From Pseudomonas sp. 2FG (GTDB lineage: Bacteria > Pseudomonadota > Gammaproteobacteria > Pseudomonadales > Pseudomonadaceae), in contig NZ_SCMP01000006.1 of the NCBI RefSeq assembly GCF_005502935.1, positions 1 to 64,000 of the forward strand: 64,000 nucleotides of DNA, written 5' to 3'. Under the pieces are notes generated by a model, which did not search any database, had not been told where the DNA came from, and saw nothing but the letters and a program-made list of their open reading frames with translations. A program made the translations under genes and the position numbers. This document shows, one piece after another, positions 18,568 through 26,953 of this stretch (the first letter of the stretch is position 1; the number at the start of each line of letters is the position of its first letter).

Positions 18568-19538
18568 GCGGGCGACAGGCCCCGTTCACTCAGCCAAACG
18601 GGGTTGAACAGGCGCTGGAAGTAGAGCCCGCCGCGGTCACACAACAGGGTCACCACGGTATGCCCTGGGCCCAGCTCGCGCGCCACCCGCACCGCGGCGA
18701 CCAGATTGATCCCGGATGAGCCGCCGAGGAACAAGCCTTCCTCGCGCAGCAGGCGGTAAACCATGCTCACGCAGCTCTGGTCGTCGACCCGCACGGCGCC
18801 GTCGATCGGCGTGCCCTCCAGATTGGCGGTGATCCGCGTGGTGCCTATGCCCTCGGTGATGGAGCTGCCCTCGGCCTGCAGTTCGCCGCTCAACACCCAG
18901 TGGTAGAGCGCACTGCCCATGGGGTCGGCGAGGACGATGCGGACCTTGGGGTTGCACTCCTTGAGGTAGCGGGCGACGCCGGCCAGGGTGCCGCCGGTGC
19001 CGGTGGCGCAGACGAAGGCGTCCACCTGGCCCTGGGTATCGCGCCAGATCTCCGGCCCGGTGGTCTCGTAGTGCGCCTGGCGGTTGGCCAGGTTGTCGAA
19101 CTGGTTGGCCCAGATCGCATTGGGCAATTCGTGGGCCAGGCGGCCGGCGATCTTCTGGTAGTTGTCCGGGTCCTTGTAGGGCTTGGCCGGCACCGGGCGC
19201 ACCTCGGCGCCGAGCACCCGCAGCAGTTCCAGCTTCTCCGGCGACTGGTTGTCGGGAATCACGATGATGCAGCGGTAGCCGCGCGCGGCGCCGATATGGG
19301 CGAGGCCGATGCCGGTGTTGCCGGCGGTGCCCTCGACTATGGTGCCGCCGGGGCGTAGCGCGCCGCGCCGTTCGGCGTCCCGCACTATGGCGAGCGCGGC
19401 GCGGTCCTTCACCGAGCCGCCGGGGTTGAGAAATTCGGCCTTGCCGAGAATCTCGCAGCCGGTCTCGGCGCTGAGCCGGCCGAGGCGGATCAGTGGGGTG
19501 TTGCCGATACTGCCGATAAAGCCTTCACGGATGTCCAT
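18564..19538 (-). CDS. Cysteine synthase family protein (CysK/CysM-like)
   Basis: PLP enzyme making L-cysteine from O-acetylserine and sulfide (or thiosulfate for CysM). 324 aa. N-terminal GSIGNTPLIRLGRLS, the PLP-lysine motif NPGGSVKDRAAL, the substrate loop EGTAGNTGIGLAH, the phosphate-binding ATGTGGTLAGVARYL, and the C-terminal SSGINLVAAV are all present. The start at 19538 gives MDIREGFIGSIGNTP and the family length; a longer frame to 19733 has an Arg-rich, unlikely extension. Whether it is CysK- or CysM-type cannot be settled by eye. Convergent with the Mut7-C gene. Confidence 0.88.
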   Translation of the reverse strand: MDIREGFIGSIGNTPLIRLGRLSAETGCEILGKAEFLNPGGSVKDRAALAIVRDAERRGALRPGGTIVEGTAGNTGIGLAHIGAARGYRCIIVIPDNQSPEKLELLRVLGAEVRPVPAKPYKDPDNYQKIAGRLAHELPNAIWANQFDNLANRQAHYETTGPEIWRDTQGQVDAFVCATGTGGTLAGVARYLKECNPKVRIVLADPMGSALYHWVLSGELQAEGSSITEGIGTTRITANLEGTPIDGAVRVDDQSCVSMVYRLLREEGLFLGGSSGINLVAAVRVARELGPGHTVVTLLCDRGGLYFQRLFNPVWLSERGLSPA

Positions 19539-19875
19539 GCTGCACCTCCACCTGGCGCACGGGAAAGGCCGTTTGCACTGTTTCAGTCTAGCGCCCGCGC
19601 GGCGAAGGGCACGCCGAGGTTGCGCCGGTTCGGCTGCACGCCCCGCGGGTCTGGCGCTGTTATTTCCCCGGCCCCGGGAGCTGTTGCAGCAACAGAGCGC
19701 ACGGGTTTGCCCGCGCGCAGCTGGGGGCGACAAACGCCTGAAAGCCCCGTCATAGAGCCATCCACACCAGCATCGACAGTGTTGATAGGCACTATCGAGC
19801 GGCTCAACTTCTTATTCCCGGCGCAGAATTTAGTATTGCCTCCGAACCCATTACCCCCGTTTTCCGGAGATCAGC
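19539..19875. other. Intergenic region between divergent genes
   Basis: 337 nt between the cysteine synthase start (minus strand) and the repeat-protein start (plus strand), so promoters for both should lie here. A ribosome site (CCGGAGAT) precedes 19876. A small inverted repeat (GCTGTTGCAGCAACAG) lies near 19680. No clear promoter pair was picked out by eye. Confidence 0.5.
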
Positions 19876-20247
19876 ATGAAAACCAAATTACTGCTCAGCC
19901 TGACCCTCAGCGTCCTCGCAGCCAATGTCTTCGCCTTGCCACGAGACGCGCAACCGACCTTTGAAGAAGTCAAAGACAGCCAGCAAGAAACCCGCACGCT
20001 AGATCGCAACCTAGCCGAAGGGGGGGCTGATCGCCTTCTGGAGCGCGTTCGTGTCGCAGCAGATGGCACTGAGCGCACGCCGGGCCAACAGCGCTTTCGT
20101 GTAGCCGCCGACGGCGCTGACCGCACCCTGGGGCAAAAGCGCTTTCGCGTAGCCGCCGATGGTGCCGACCGCACCCCCGGCCGGCAGCACCTGCGAGTAG
20201 CGGAAGGTGGCTCCGAGCGTTTGCTGGAGCAACGCCATGCGGGCTAA
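19876..20247 (+). CDS. Secreted tandem-repeat protein
   Basis: 123-aa protein with a signal peptide (MKTKLLLSLTLSVLAANVFA, cleavage after VFA). From residue 57 it is built of four 16-residue units with the core R-F-R-V-A-A-D-G-A-D-R-T-x-G-Q; a degenerate half unit precedes them at 43-56 (AEGGADRLLE). The units alternate hydrophobic and charged residues, suggesting an extended or beta-repeat structure. Similar short Pseudomonas proteins with VAEGGADR-like repeats exist, but I know no proven function. The matching 48-bp DNA repeats span about 20044-20235. A bidirectional terminator follows. Confidence 0.8.
   Translation: MKTKLLLSLTLSVLAANVFALPRDAQPTFEEVKDSQQETRTLDRNLAEGGADRLLERVRVAADGTERTPGQQRFRVAADGADRTLGQKRFRVAADGADRTPGRQHLRVAEGGSERLLEQRHAG
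20044..20235 (+). repeat. Four 48-bp in-frame tandem repeats
   Basis: Units at about 20044, 20092, 20140 and 20188, each coding for one 16-residue repeat of the secreted protein. The second and third units are the most alike at DNA level (CGCTTTCG.GTAGCCGCCGA..), so copy number could change by slippage or recombination. Confidence 0.75.
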
Positions 20248-20262
20248 AGCGACGCCTCGCCC

Positions 20263-20300
20263 GAATAAAAAGCCCGGCCTGATGGCCGGGCTTTTTATTC
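20263..20300. terminator. Bidirectional terminator
   Basis: Perfect 17-bp palindrome (arms GAATAAAAAGCCCGGCC and GGCCGGGCTTTTTATTC, 4-nt loop) with A- and T-runs on both sides. It lies between the convergent repeat-protein and desaturase genes and serves both strands. Confidence 0.93.
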
Positions 20301-20311
20301 TGCAGGCTTAA

Positions 20312-21394
20312 TCAATCCGCCAACGGCTCGCGATTCGGCAGACGATAGATCCAGATGCGCCGCAGCACCGTCGCGAACTGCGCACTCAGCCGACCGCTGT
20401 TGTAGGTCTGCCCGTAACGCGCGGCGATCTCGCGCACCTCCACCGCCATGGCGGCATAGCGACGGGCCGGCAGGTCGGGGAACAGGTGGTGTTCGATCTG
20501 GTGGCTGAGGTTGCCGGTGAGAATATGGAACAGCCTGCCACCCTGCAGATTGCTCGATCCGCGCAACTGGCGCAGATACCAGTGGCCACGGGTTTCGCCC
20601 TGCAGCACCTCGCGCGGGAAGACCGCGGCCTGCGCAGTGAAGTGGCCGCAGAAGATGATGCTGAAGGTCCACAGATTGCGCAGCAGGTTGGCGGCGATAT
20701 TTCCCGCCAAGACCGCCAGCCCATTGGCGCCGAGCGGCAGGGCCAGCAGCGGGAAGAACAGGTAGTCCTTGGCCCACTGCCGCAGCAGTTTGGCCTTGAA
20801 CTGTTGGAGCAGCGGCCTGACTTCCTCCTTGGAAATCTTGCCCTTGTAGAGCTTGTCCAGGCGCAGGTGCTGGATCCCTATCGAGTACTGGAACAACACG
20901 GCCTGGATCGTCACCCACAGCGGCTGCCAGCGGTAGAACGGCTTCCAGCGCTGCTCGGGGAACAGCCGCACCAGGCCATAGCCGACGTCGTCGTCCATGC
21001 CCAGCACGTTGGTGTAGGTATGGTGGATATGGTTATGGGTATGCCGCCAGAAGTCGCCGGGGCCGGCGATATCCCAATCGTAGCTGCGCCCGGCGAACTC
21101 CGGATCGTTCATCCAGTCGTACTGGCCGTGCATGACATTATGGGCCAGCTCCATGTTCTCGAGGATCTTCGCCAGGCCGAGCAGGACGGTGCCGAGCAGC
21201 CAGGTCGGCGGGAACCAGCCGAACAACAGCAGCGCCCGGCCACTCCAGGCACAGCCCCGGGTGACGGCGCGGATACGGCGGATATAGCGGGCATCCTGCT
21301 CGCCCAGCTCGGCCTGGGTCCGTTGCCGCAAGGCATCCAGCTCGGCGCCGAAGGCCTGCAGCTCGGCGGCGGAAAGGTCGCGGTCGATGCGCAT
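20312..21394 (-). CDS. desB: Acyl-CoA delta-9 fatty acid desaturase (DesB-like)
   Basis: Membrane di-iron desaturase that makes monounsaturated acyl chains from exogenous saturated acyl-CoA. All three histidine boxes are visible: HNVMH, HTHNHIHH and HQIEHH, with hydrophobic segments between (LLLFGWFPPTWLLGTVLLG; LLALPLGANGLAVLAG). The start at 21394 is fixed by AAGGAGAT just upstream and gives 360 aa; the frame opens further upstream without a ribosome site. It lies next to a ferredoxin-type reductase and a divergent TetR gene, the desB-reductase-desT arrangement of P. aeruginosa. Confidence 0.9.
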   Translation of the reverse strand: MRIDRDLSAAELQAFGAELDALRQRTQAELGEQDARYIRRIRAVTRGCAWSGRALLLFGWFPPTWLLGTVLLGLAKILENMELAHNVMHGQYDWMNDPEFAGRSYDWDIAGPGDFWRHTHNHIHHTYTNVLGMDDDVGYGLVRLFPEQRWKPFYRWQPLWVTIQAVLFQYSIGIQHLRLDKLYKGKISKEEVRPLLQQFKAKLLRQWAKDYLFFPLLALPLGANGLAVLAGNIAANLLRNLWTFSIIFCGHFTAQAAVFPREVLQGETRGHWYLRQLRGSSNLQGGRLFHILTGNLSHQIEHHLFPDLPARRYAAMAVEVREIAARYGQTYNSGRLSAQFATVLRRIWIYRLPNREPLAD

Positions 21395-21435
21395 GGCGAT
21401 CTCCTTATCGGTCATAGGGTGCGGTGTAACGCCGG

Positions 21436-22551
21436 TTATACATCCACCGCCACATCGCCCTGGGGGGCGCTGACGCAGAGGCGGATCGGCTGATTGGGTT
21501 CGCTGAACAGGGCGCCGCTGCGCAGATCGCGCACCGCACCGCTGAGCAACAGACAGGTGCAACTGGCGCAAATGCCCTGGCGGCAGCCGTGGGCCGGCCG
21601 CAGGCCTTCGGCTTCGGCCTGCTCCAGCAGGCTGCGCCGGCTGTCGCCCTGAACCTCCCGTTGCGCGCGGGCGAAACGCAGGCGCACCGGACGCACGGGC
21701 TCGGCCTGGTTGAAGGCCGGCGGACTAAAGGTCTCGACCTGCAGCTGACCGTCGCGCGGCGCGCCGTGCCACCAGCCCTGCACCTGCTCGACGAAGCCCG
21801 CCGGGCCGCAGGCGAACACGCTGCGCCGCTCGACATCGCCCAGCTCGTGCAGGTGCTCGGCGGCAAAGCGCCCACTCAGCTCGCCGGCCTGCGCCGGGTC
21901 GCCGCTCAGGGCCCAGCGCACCCGCAGATTGGCGTGCTGCGCCTGCAGGGCCTGCAACTCGTGGACGAAGGCGCGCTGGCCGTGCCGGCGCACGTAATGC
22001 AGCAGGGTGACGGGGGCGCCGAAGCCCTGCGCCAGGGCGCCGCGCAGCAAGCCGAGCAGGGGCGTCAGGCCGCTGCCGGCGGCCAGCAGCAGCACGCCCG
22101 GGGCCTGTTCCACCCAGCACAACTCGCCGAACGGCTGACCGATCTCCAGCACCTGGCCGACCGCGACCCAATCCAGCAGACGATTGGACAGACGACCGCC
22201 GGGCTGGCGTTTGATGGCGATCTCCAGACTGCCGTCGGCATGCAGTGCGGTCAGGCTATAGCTGCGGCTCAGGCGCACCCCAGCGACCTCCAGATACAGC
22301 CGCACATGCTGGCCCGGCCGCGCCCCACGCCAGTTGCCGTTAGGTTGCAGAGTCAGCGCCAGCATGTCGTCGGCGACCCAGCGCCGCCCCTGGACGCGGG
22401 CGAACACCCGGTTCAAGCGCCAGGTCGGATTGAGCAAGGCCAGCAACCCATCGATTTCGGCTTCGCGCAGCCAACGGCGAGCGGCCAGGGCGCGCAGCGG
22501 GCGCAACCAGGGCGCGAGGTAACGCACGGCAGACAGCGGGACAAGAGGCAT
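21436..22551 (-). CDS. Ferredoxin reductase-type electron donor of the DesB desaturase
   Basis: 371-aa flavoprotein with an FNR-like FAD/NAD(P)H module (the FAD-binding RLSRSYSLT and the glycine-rich LLLAAGSGLTPLLGLLR) and a C-terminal plant-type [2Fe-2S] ferredoxin domain (CRQGICASCTCLLLSGAVRD, giving C-x4-C-x2-C, with the fourth Cys less clear). It should pass electrons from NAD(P)H to DesB. The ATG at 22551 is chosen over a GTG at 22581 that lies inside the DesT operator. The desaturase starts 41 nt after its stop, so they form one operon. Confidence 0.88.
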   Translation of the reverse strand: MPLVPLSAVRYLAPWLRPLRALAARRWLREAEIDGLLALLNPTWRLNRVFARVQGRRWVADDMLALTLQPNGNWRGARPGQHVRLYLEVAGVRLSRSYSLTALHADGSLEIAIKRQPGGRLSNRLLDWVAVGQVLEIGQPFGELCWVEQAPGVLLLAAGSGLTPLLGLLRGALAQGFGAPVTLLHYVRRHGQRAFVHELQALQAQHANLRVRWALSGDPAQAGELSGRFAAEHLHELGDVERRSVFACGPAGFVEQVQGWWHGAPRDGQLQVETFSPPAFNQAEPVRPVRLRFARAQREVQGDSRRSLLEQAEAEGLRPAHGCRQGICASCTCLLLSGAVRDLRSGALFSEPNQPIRLCVSAPQGDVAVDV

Positions 22552-22564
22552 GGCATGGACTCTC

Positions 22565-22582
22565 AGTGAACAGTTGTTCACT
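22565..22582. promoter_or_regulatory. DesT-type operator 1
   Basis: Perfect-arm palindrome AGTGAACAGTTGTTCACT in the divergent region between the reductase and desT. It fits the inverted AGTGAAC/GTTCACT pattern I associate with DesT sites. It abuts the reductase start, so binding would repress the reductase-desB operon. Confidence 0.75.
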
Positions 22583-22606
22583 AACCTGACAGAGACGAAG
22601 CACTCC

Positions 22607-22624
22607 AGTCAACACTTGTTCACT
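22607..22624. promoter_or_regulatory. DesT-type operator 2
   Basis: Second palindrome AGTCAACACTTGTTCACT, with one mismatch between arms, 42 bp from operator 1 (four helical turns). It is placed for control of both divergent promoters. Confidence 0.7.
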
Positions 22625-22692
22625 GAAACCGGTTCGACGCCCGCAAAGCCCATTTGTTAAAGTGCCCGCAACTCCTTGAAAATCAGCCCTGC

Positions 22693-23328
22693 ATGTCGCC
22701 GCGCACCCTCCAAAAACAGCAAACCCGCCAGGCCTTGATGGATGCCGCGCGCAACCTGATGGACAGCGGCCGCGGGTTTGGCAGCTTGAGCCTGCGCGAG
22801 GTGACCCGCAGTGCCGGCATAGTGCCGACCGGCTTCTACCGGCACTTCAGCGACATGGATCAACTCGGCCTGGCGCTGGTGACCGAGGTCGGCGAAACCT
22901 TCCGCGAAACCATCCGCAGGGTGCGGCATAACGAATTCGAACTGGGTGGGTTGATCGACGCCTCGGTGCGCATCTTCCTCAGCGCCGTCAGCGCCAACCG
23001 CTCGCAGTTCCTGTTCCTCGCCCGCGAGCAGTTCGGCGGCTCGCTGCCGGTGCGCCAGGCACTCGCCACCCAGCGCGAAGGCATCACCGCCGATCTGGTC
23101 GCCGACCTGCAATTGATCGACAAACTGCAACACCTGGACACTCCGGCCCTGGCGGTGCTCGCCGACCTGGTGGTGAAAACCGTGTTCGCCACCCTGCCGG
23201 AGCTGATCGACCCGCCCGCCACGGAGCTGCCCGCACACCTGACCCCGCAAGCGAAGATGATCCAGCAGCTGCGTTTCATCTTTATCGGCACCAAGCACTG
23301 GCAAGGCCTGGGCAGCGCACAGGGCTAA
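22693..23328 (+). CDS. desT: TetR-family regulator DesT
   Basis: Acyl-CoA-sensing repressor of desaturase genes in P. aeruginosa. 211 aa. The N-terminal TetR DNA-binding domain includes RQALMDAARNLMD and the helix-turn-helix SLREVTRSAGIVPTGFYRHF; the C-terminal ligand domain is helical. The ATG at 22693 (MSPRTLQKQQTRQ) is preferred over an upstream TTG/ATG-less extension. Divergent from the reductase-desB operon, with two matching operators between them. Confidence 0.9.
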   Translation: MSPRTLQKQQTRQALMDAARNLMDSGRGFGSLSLREVTRSAGIVPTGFYRHFSDMDQLGLALVTEVGETFRETIRRVRHNEFELGGLIDASVRIFLSAVSANRSQFLFLAREQFGGSLPVRQALATQREGITADLVADLQLIDKLQHLDTPALAVLADLVVKTVFATLPELIDPPATELPAHLTPQAKMIQQLRFIFIGTKHWQGLGSAQG

Positions 23329-23521
23329 AGCTCGACGCGCAAATCGCATAGCCGCAAACCCAGGCGGCGTGTGGATACCCTGCTGCGCGGATTGAGGGCG
23401 AATCCGACATTTCTCCGCCGTTGTCGGACGCCATGTCTTGTTGCCCTCGTTCTCTCGTCACACCTTTGTCATAGTCTGGGCGTTTGCTGTGCCACGCCCG
23501 CCACCTTGTCTGGAACACGCC

Positions 23522-24436
23522 ATGCTGCGCTTCGCCCGCTTCCTGCTCGCTCCACTGCTACTGATAGTTGCCGCGCTCGGCGTACTGGCTCTGACCAGTA
23601 CGCCTACCAGCACCCCGGCGGTGCTCGCGACCCTGGGTGACGAGCCGCTGGTGATCGCCCATCGCGGCGGCCGCGGGCTGTGGCCGGAAAACAGCCTGTT
23701 CGCCTTTGAGCGGGCCAACGCGTTGGGCGTCGACATGCTGGAAATGGACCTTCGGCGCAGCCGTGATGGCGAGTTGGTGGTGATCCACGACGCCAAGGTC
23801 AACCGCACCACCAATGGTTCGGGCCAGGTCGCCGAGCTCGACCTGGCCGAGCTGCAAGCGCTGGACGCCGGCTACCGCTGGAGCGCCGACGGCGGCGAAA
23901 GCCACCCGTACCGCGATCAGGGCATCCGCATCCCGACCTTCGCCGAGGTGCTCGCGCGCTTCCCGCAGAAGGCCAAAGTAGTCGAGATCAAGGTGCCGGA
24001 TATCGGCATGGAAGCGCAGTTGTGCCAGTTGCTCGAAGCCAGCGGCCAGCGTGATCGGGTGCTAGTCGGCAGCTTTTACGAGCGCAGCCTGCAACAGTTT
24101 CGCGAAGTCTGCCCGGGCGTGGCCACCTCCGCCGGGCCGACCTCGGTGCGCCTGCTCGTCGCGTTGAATTGGGTCGGTCTCGGCACGCTGCTGTCGCCGT
24201 CTTACCAGGCCCTGCAGATCCCTTTACGCAGTGGCAGCCTGGAAGTCGCCAGCAACAGCCTGCTCGACACCGCACAGGCGCGCGGCCTCAATGTGCAGCT
24301 GTGGACCATCAACGAGCAGCCGGCGATGCGCCACCTGCTCGACATGGGCGCCCAAGGCCTGATCACCGATTACCCGGATCGCGCCCTGCAACTGCTCGGG
24401 CGCTCGACCCAAGTCAGCGCGCTGAGCGCTCAATAG
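23522..24436 (+). CDS. Glycerophosphodiester phosphodiesterase family protein
   Basis: Hydrolyses glycerophosphodiesters to an alcohol and glycerol 3-phosphate. 304 aa from the ATG at 23522, beginning with one hydrophobic segment (FLLAPLLLIVAALGVLAL) that should anchor or export it. The GDPD core shows IAHRGGRGLWPENSLFAF, the metal pair LEMDLRRSRDGELVVIHDAKVNRTT (E, D, H), VVEIK, and the C-terminal VQLWTINE and LITDYPD. Its end overlaps the convergent dehydrogenase gene by 23 nt. Confidence 0.88.
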   Translation: MLRFARFLLAPLLLIVAALGVLALTSTPTSTPAVLATLGDEPLVIAHRGGRGLWPENSLFAFERANALGVDMLEMDLRRSRDGELVVIHDAKVNRTTNGSGQVAELDLAELQALDAGYRWSADGGESHPYRDQGIRIPTFAEVLARFPQKAKVVEIKVPDIGMEAQLCQLLEASGQRDRVLVGSFYERSLQQFREVCPGVATSAGPTSVRLLVALNWVGLGTLLSPSYQALQIPLRSGSLEVASNSLLDTAQARGLNVQLWTINEQPAMRHLLDMGAQGLITDYPDRALQLLGRSTQVSALSAQ

Positions 24437-25178
24437 CGAAGCCCGCCCACGACTGGCTCACCGGCATCAACTCCAGGCTGTTGATGTTGATGTGGGCCGG
24501 TTGGTTGAGCACCCAGAAAATTGTCTCGGCAATGTCTTCCGATTGAATCGCCTCGGCGCCCGCGTAGGTCGCATCGTACCTAGCCTGATCACCGCCGAAA
24601 CGCACCAAGGAAAACTCGCTCTCGCACAGCCCCGGCTCGATATTGGTCACCCGCACGCCGGTGCCTTGCAGATCGCAGCGCAGGCTCAGCGAGAACTGCC
24701 GCACGAACGCCTTGGTCGCGCCATATACATGGCTGCCCGGATAGGGATAACTGCCGGCGATCGAGCCCAGGTTGAGGATGCTCGCGCCACGCCCATGGGC
24801 GATCAGCCGCGGTAGCAGCAGGCGGGTGCTGTACATCAGGCCCTTGATGTTGGTGTCGACCATGGTGTCCCAGTCATTCAGATCGCACTGCGGCGCCGGG
24901 TCCGTACCCAGCGCCAGCCCGGCGTTATTGATCAGCCCGCGCAGCTTGGCGAACTTCGCCGGCAAGGTGGCGATCGCCGCCTCCATCGCATGCCGGTCCC
25001 GCACATCGAGTTCCAGCGGGTACACATCGGTGAGTGCCGACAACTCATCACAGAGCGCCTGCAGGCGGCTCGCGCGGCGGCCACTGAGCACCAGCGACCA
25101 GCCGGCCTGGGCAAAGCGCCGAGCACAGGCTTCGCCGAAGCCGGACGTGGCGCCGGTAATAAACAGGGTCGAAGTCAT
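24414..25178 (-). CDS. ydfG: Short-chain dehydrogenase, YdfG-type
   Basis: NADP-dependent 3-hydroxy acid dehydrogenase family (serine, 3-hydroxyisobutyrate and related substrates; also malonic semialdehyde reductase activity in E. coli YdfG). 254 aa. Rossmann motif TGATSGFGEACARRF, NNAGLALG, catalytic Ser in LNLGSIAGSYPY, and YGATK with catalytic Tyr/Lys. The C-terminal half closely follows the E. coli YdfG pattern (RVTNIEPGLCESEFS). AAGGAGAA lies before the start. Confidence 0.9.
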   Translation of the reverse strand: MTSTLFITGATSGFGEACARRFAQAGWSLVLSGRRASRLQALCDELSALTDVYPLELDVRDRHAMEAAIATLPAKFAKLRGLINNAGLALGTDPAPQCDLNDWDTMVDTNIKGLMYSTRLLLPRLIAHGRGASILNLGSIAGSYPYPGSHVYGATKAFVRQFSLSLRCDLQGTGVRVTNIEPGLCESEFSLVRFGGDQARYDATYAGAEAIQSEDIAETIFWVLNQPAHININSLELMPVSQSWAGFAIERSAR

Positions 25179-25885
25179 AGCGTTCTCCTTGAGCGACTAC
25201 TCGCCGCGAAACCCAGCCATCAACATGGCCAGGCACAACGCAGCCCTTGGGTAGCGCGCAACAGCGTCGGGCTGCGCGCTCAATCAGCCATAGGGTACGC
25301 CATCGTTTTCAGCTTGGCGCGGCGGCACGCAAGCTGATCCACTCCCGCCAGCGAACATATGGTCAAAAAACGTACAGTTTTGCCGAAGCCACGCCAGGCG
25401 AGGTTCAAGCCCAGCTTTACCCACCTTATCCACAGTTCGCTCCACAGGCTCCTGGGATAACTTTTCCACAGCGGCCTCAGGCTTGCGCTAAATCCTTGAA
25501 AAAGCAGCTTTATCCCTTGACTCCGAAGTGACAGACGTGCCGCCCATGGCAATTCAAGGCGCCTGATCAAATCCTAATCAATCGGCGCAAAGCCTTACCG
25601 GCTATGGGCTCGAGACATTGCTCCCGCACTTACCCACAGGCCTACCCACAGTAGTTGGGGGCAACTCTGCAAAGTGCATCAAACGACAGTGGATAAAGTG
25701 GATAAACCGCTGTTTTAACTCTAAAAACCCTATTGATCAAAAAATCACCAAAGCCCGCAAGAGCGCTACCGCTATGGCTGCCTGATAGCTCTACCCACCT
25801 TATCCACAGAACGCCCCACAGCTTTTGGGGACAACTTTGTGCTTTTACGCAAGCATGGGCGATGCGGCGATGGACAATCTTGCTC
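25179..25885. other. Long intergenic region with clustered DnaA-box-like sites
   Basis: 707 nt without a credible gene. DnaA-box matches on the plus strand: TTATCCACA at 25426-25434 and 25800-25808, and TTTTCCACA at 25462-25470. On the minus strand: TTATCCACT at 25688-25696 and 25697-25705. Looser copies: TTACCCACA (25630) and CTACCCACA (25642). Three of the clusters (about 25420, 25630 and 25795) belong to a degenerate repeat of about 45 bp, in which a box is followed by a second CCACAG and then a G-rich GGGG.CAACT-like stretch. Stretches of lower GC lie between. It is not the usual oriC, as no dnaA, rpmH or gidA is near. Confidence 0.7.
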
Positions 25886-26824
25886 TCACAGCACCGGCGG
25901 CTGCTCGAGCAAGGCCCGGGCGGCGATCAGGTCTTCCAGGGCATAGCCCACCGACTTGAACAGGGTGATCTCCTCTGCGTTGTCGCGCTGCCCACGGCCG
26001 TGCAGCAGGTCGCTCAGCTCGAGATGGATGTCCGCCTCGGTAATCGCGCCCTCGCCGAGTGCAAACAGCAGGTCACCCGCCTCCTCCAGCGCACCTGCGC
26101 GGGTGTCCACGACAATCCGTGCGCGGGCGACCGCGGCCGAATCGGTCTCACGCATGCTCGGCAGAAAGGCCCCGACCAAATCCAGGTGCGTACCCGGCTT
26201 GAGCCAGGCGCCCAGCACCAGCGGGGTGCGAGAGTTGGTCACACAGGTGATGCTGTCGGCCTGCTCGACACTGCGTTGCAGGTCGGCTGCGGCGCTGACC
26301 GGATAACCTTCGCCAGCCAGCTGTTCGACCAGCGCCGCGACTTTTTCCGCACTGCGCCCCCAGATCTGCACCTGCTGGTAAGCGCGCACCGAGCAGTGCG
26401 CCCGCACCATATGCGCCGCCAGGGTGCCGCTGCCGACGATCAGCAAGCGCTGCGCATCGCGGCGCACCAGGTAGTCCGCGGCCAGTGCGGAGGTGCAGGC
26501 GGTGCGCCGTGCGGTCAGCTCCGAGGCTTCCAGCAGGGCCAGGGGCTGGCCGCTGACGTCGTCGAACAGGGCGAAGACCGCCGCTACCGAAGGCAGGCCG
26601 CGCGCGCCGTTGTGCGGAAACACCGTGACCAGTTTCACACCGATGCCCTGGCCGCTTTGCCAGACCGGCATGTGCAGCAAACTGGCCTCGTCAGGCAACG
26701 CCTGGCAGCCACGCACGGGCGCCTCGCAAGGCTCGGCCAGGCCTTTTCGCAAGGCTTCGATCAGTGCGGGATAAGCCAACGCCGCAGCGACGTCGGCATT
26801 GGTGAAAAAACGCAGGCTTTGCAT
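25886..26824 (-). CDS. Ornithine cyclodeaminase / mu-crystallin family protein
   Basis: 312-aa NAD(P)-dependent enzyme. The family includes ornithine and lysine cyclodeaminases, alanine dehydrogenase and ketimine (delta1-piperideine-2-carboxylate) reductases. Seen: GVKLVTVFPHN (substrate-binding Lys), ARRTACTSALAADYL, the nucleotide-binding LLIVGSGTLAAHMVRAH, ITCVTNSRTPLV, and HLDLVGAFLPSMRE (the D-x-x-G-A-F motif). AAGGAG precedes the ATG. It is next to a Liv transporter and 6 kb from amaAB, which makes a role around pipecolate or lysine plausible; this is inference. Confidence 0.85.
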   Translation of the reverse strand: MQSLRFFTNADVAAALAYPALIEALRKGLAEPCEAPVRGCQALPDEASLLHMPVWQSGQGIGVKLVTVFPHNGARGLPSVAAVFALFDDVSGQPLALLEASELTARRTACTSALAADYLVRRDAQRLLIVGSGTLAAHMVRAHCSVRAYQQVQIWGRSAEKVAALVEQLAGEGYPVSAAADLQRSVEQADSITCVTNSRTPLVLGAWLKPGTHLDLVGAFLPSMRETDSAAVARARIVVDTRAGALEEAGDLLFALGEGAITEADIHLELSDLLHGRGQRDNAEEITLFKSVGYALEDLIAARALLEQPPVL

Positions 26825-26953
26825 CGAATGACTCCTTGGGCCGCCCCTCCTTCACCTCGCGCACCGGAAGAGGTCGACAAGATCGATGGGGAGGAAAACG
26901 GCAGCATTGCGGTTTGCGTTGAAGGTGGCGGCGGTGCATCCCTCACCGCCAGC

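Noticed and set aside
19876-20247. CRISPR-like array at the 48-bp repeats
   Set aside because: The repeats are contiguous, in-frame and coding, with no unique spacers.
25179-25885. Chromosomal origin oriC
   Set aside because: Despite DnaA boxes, none of the usual Pseudomonas oriC neighbours (dnaA, dnaN, rpmH, gidA/mnmG) is present; kept only as a DnaA-box cluster.
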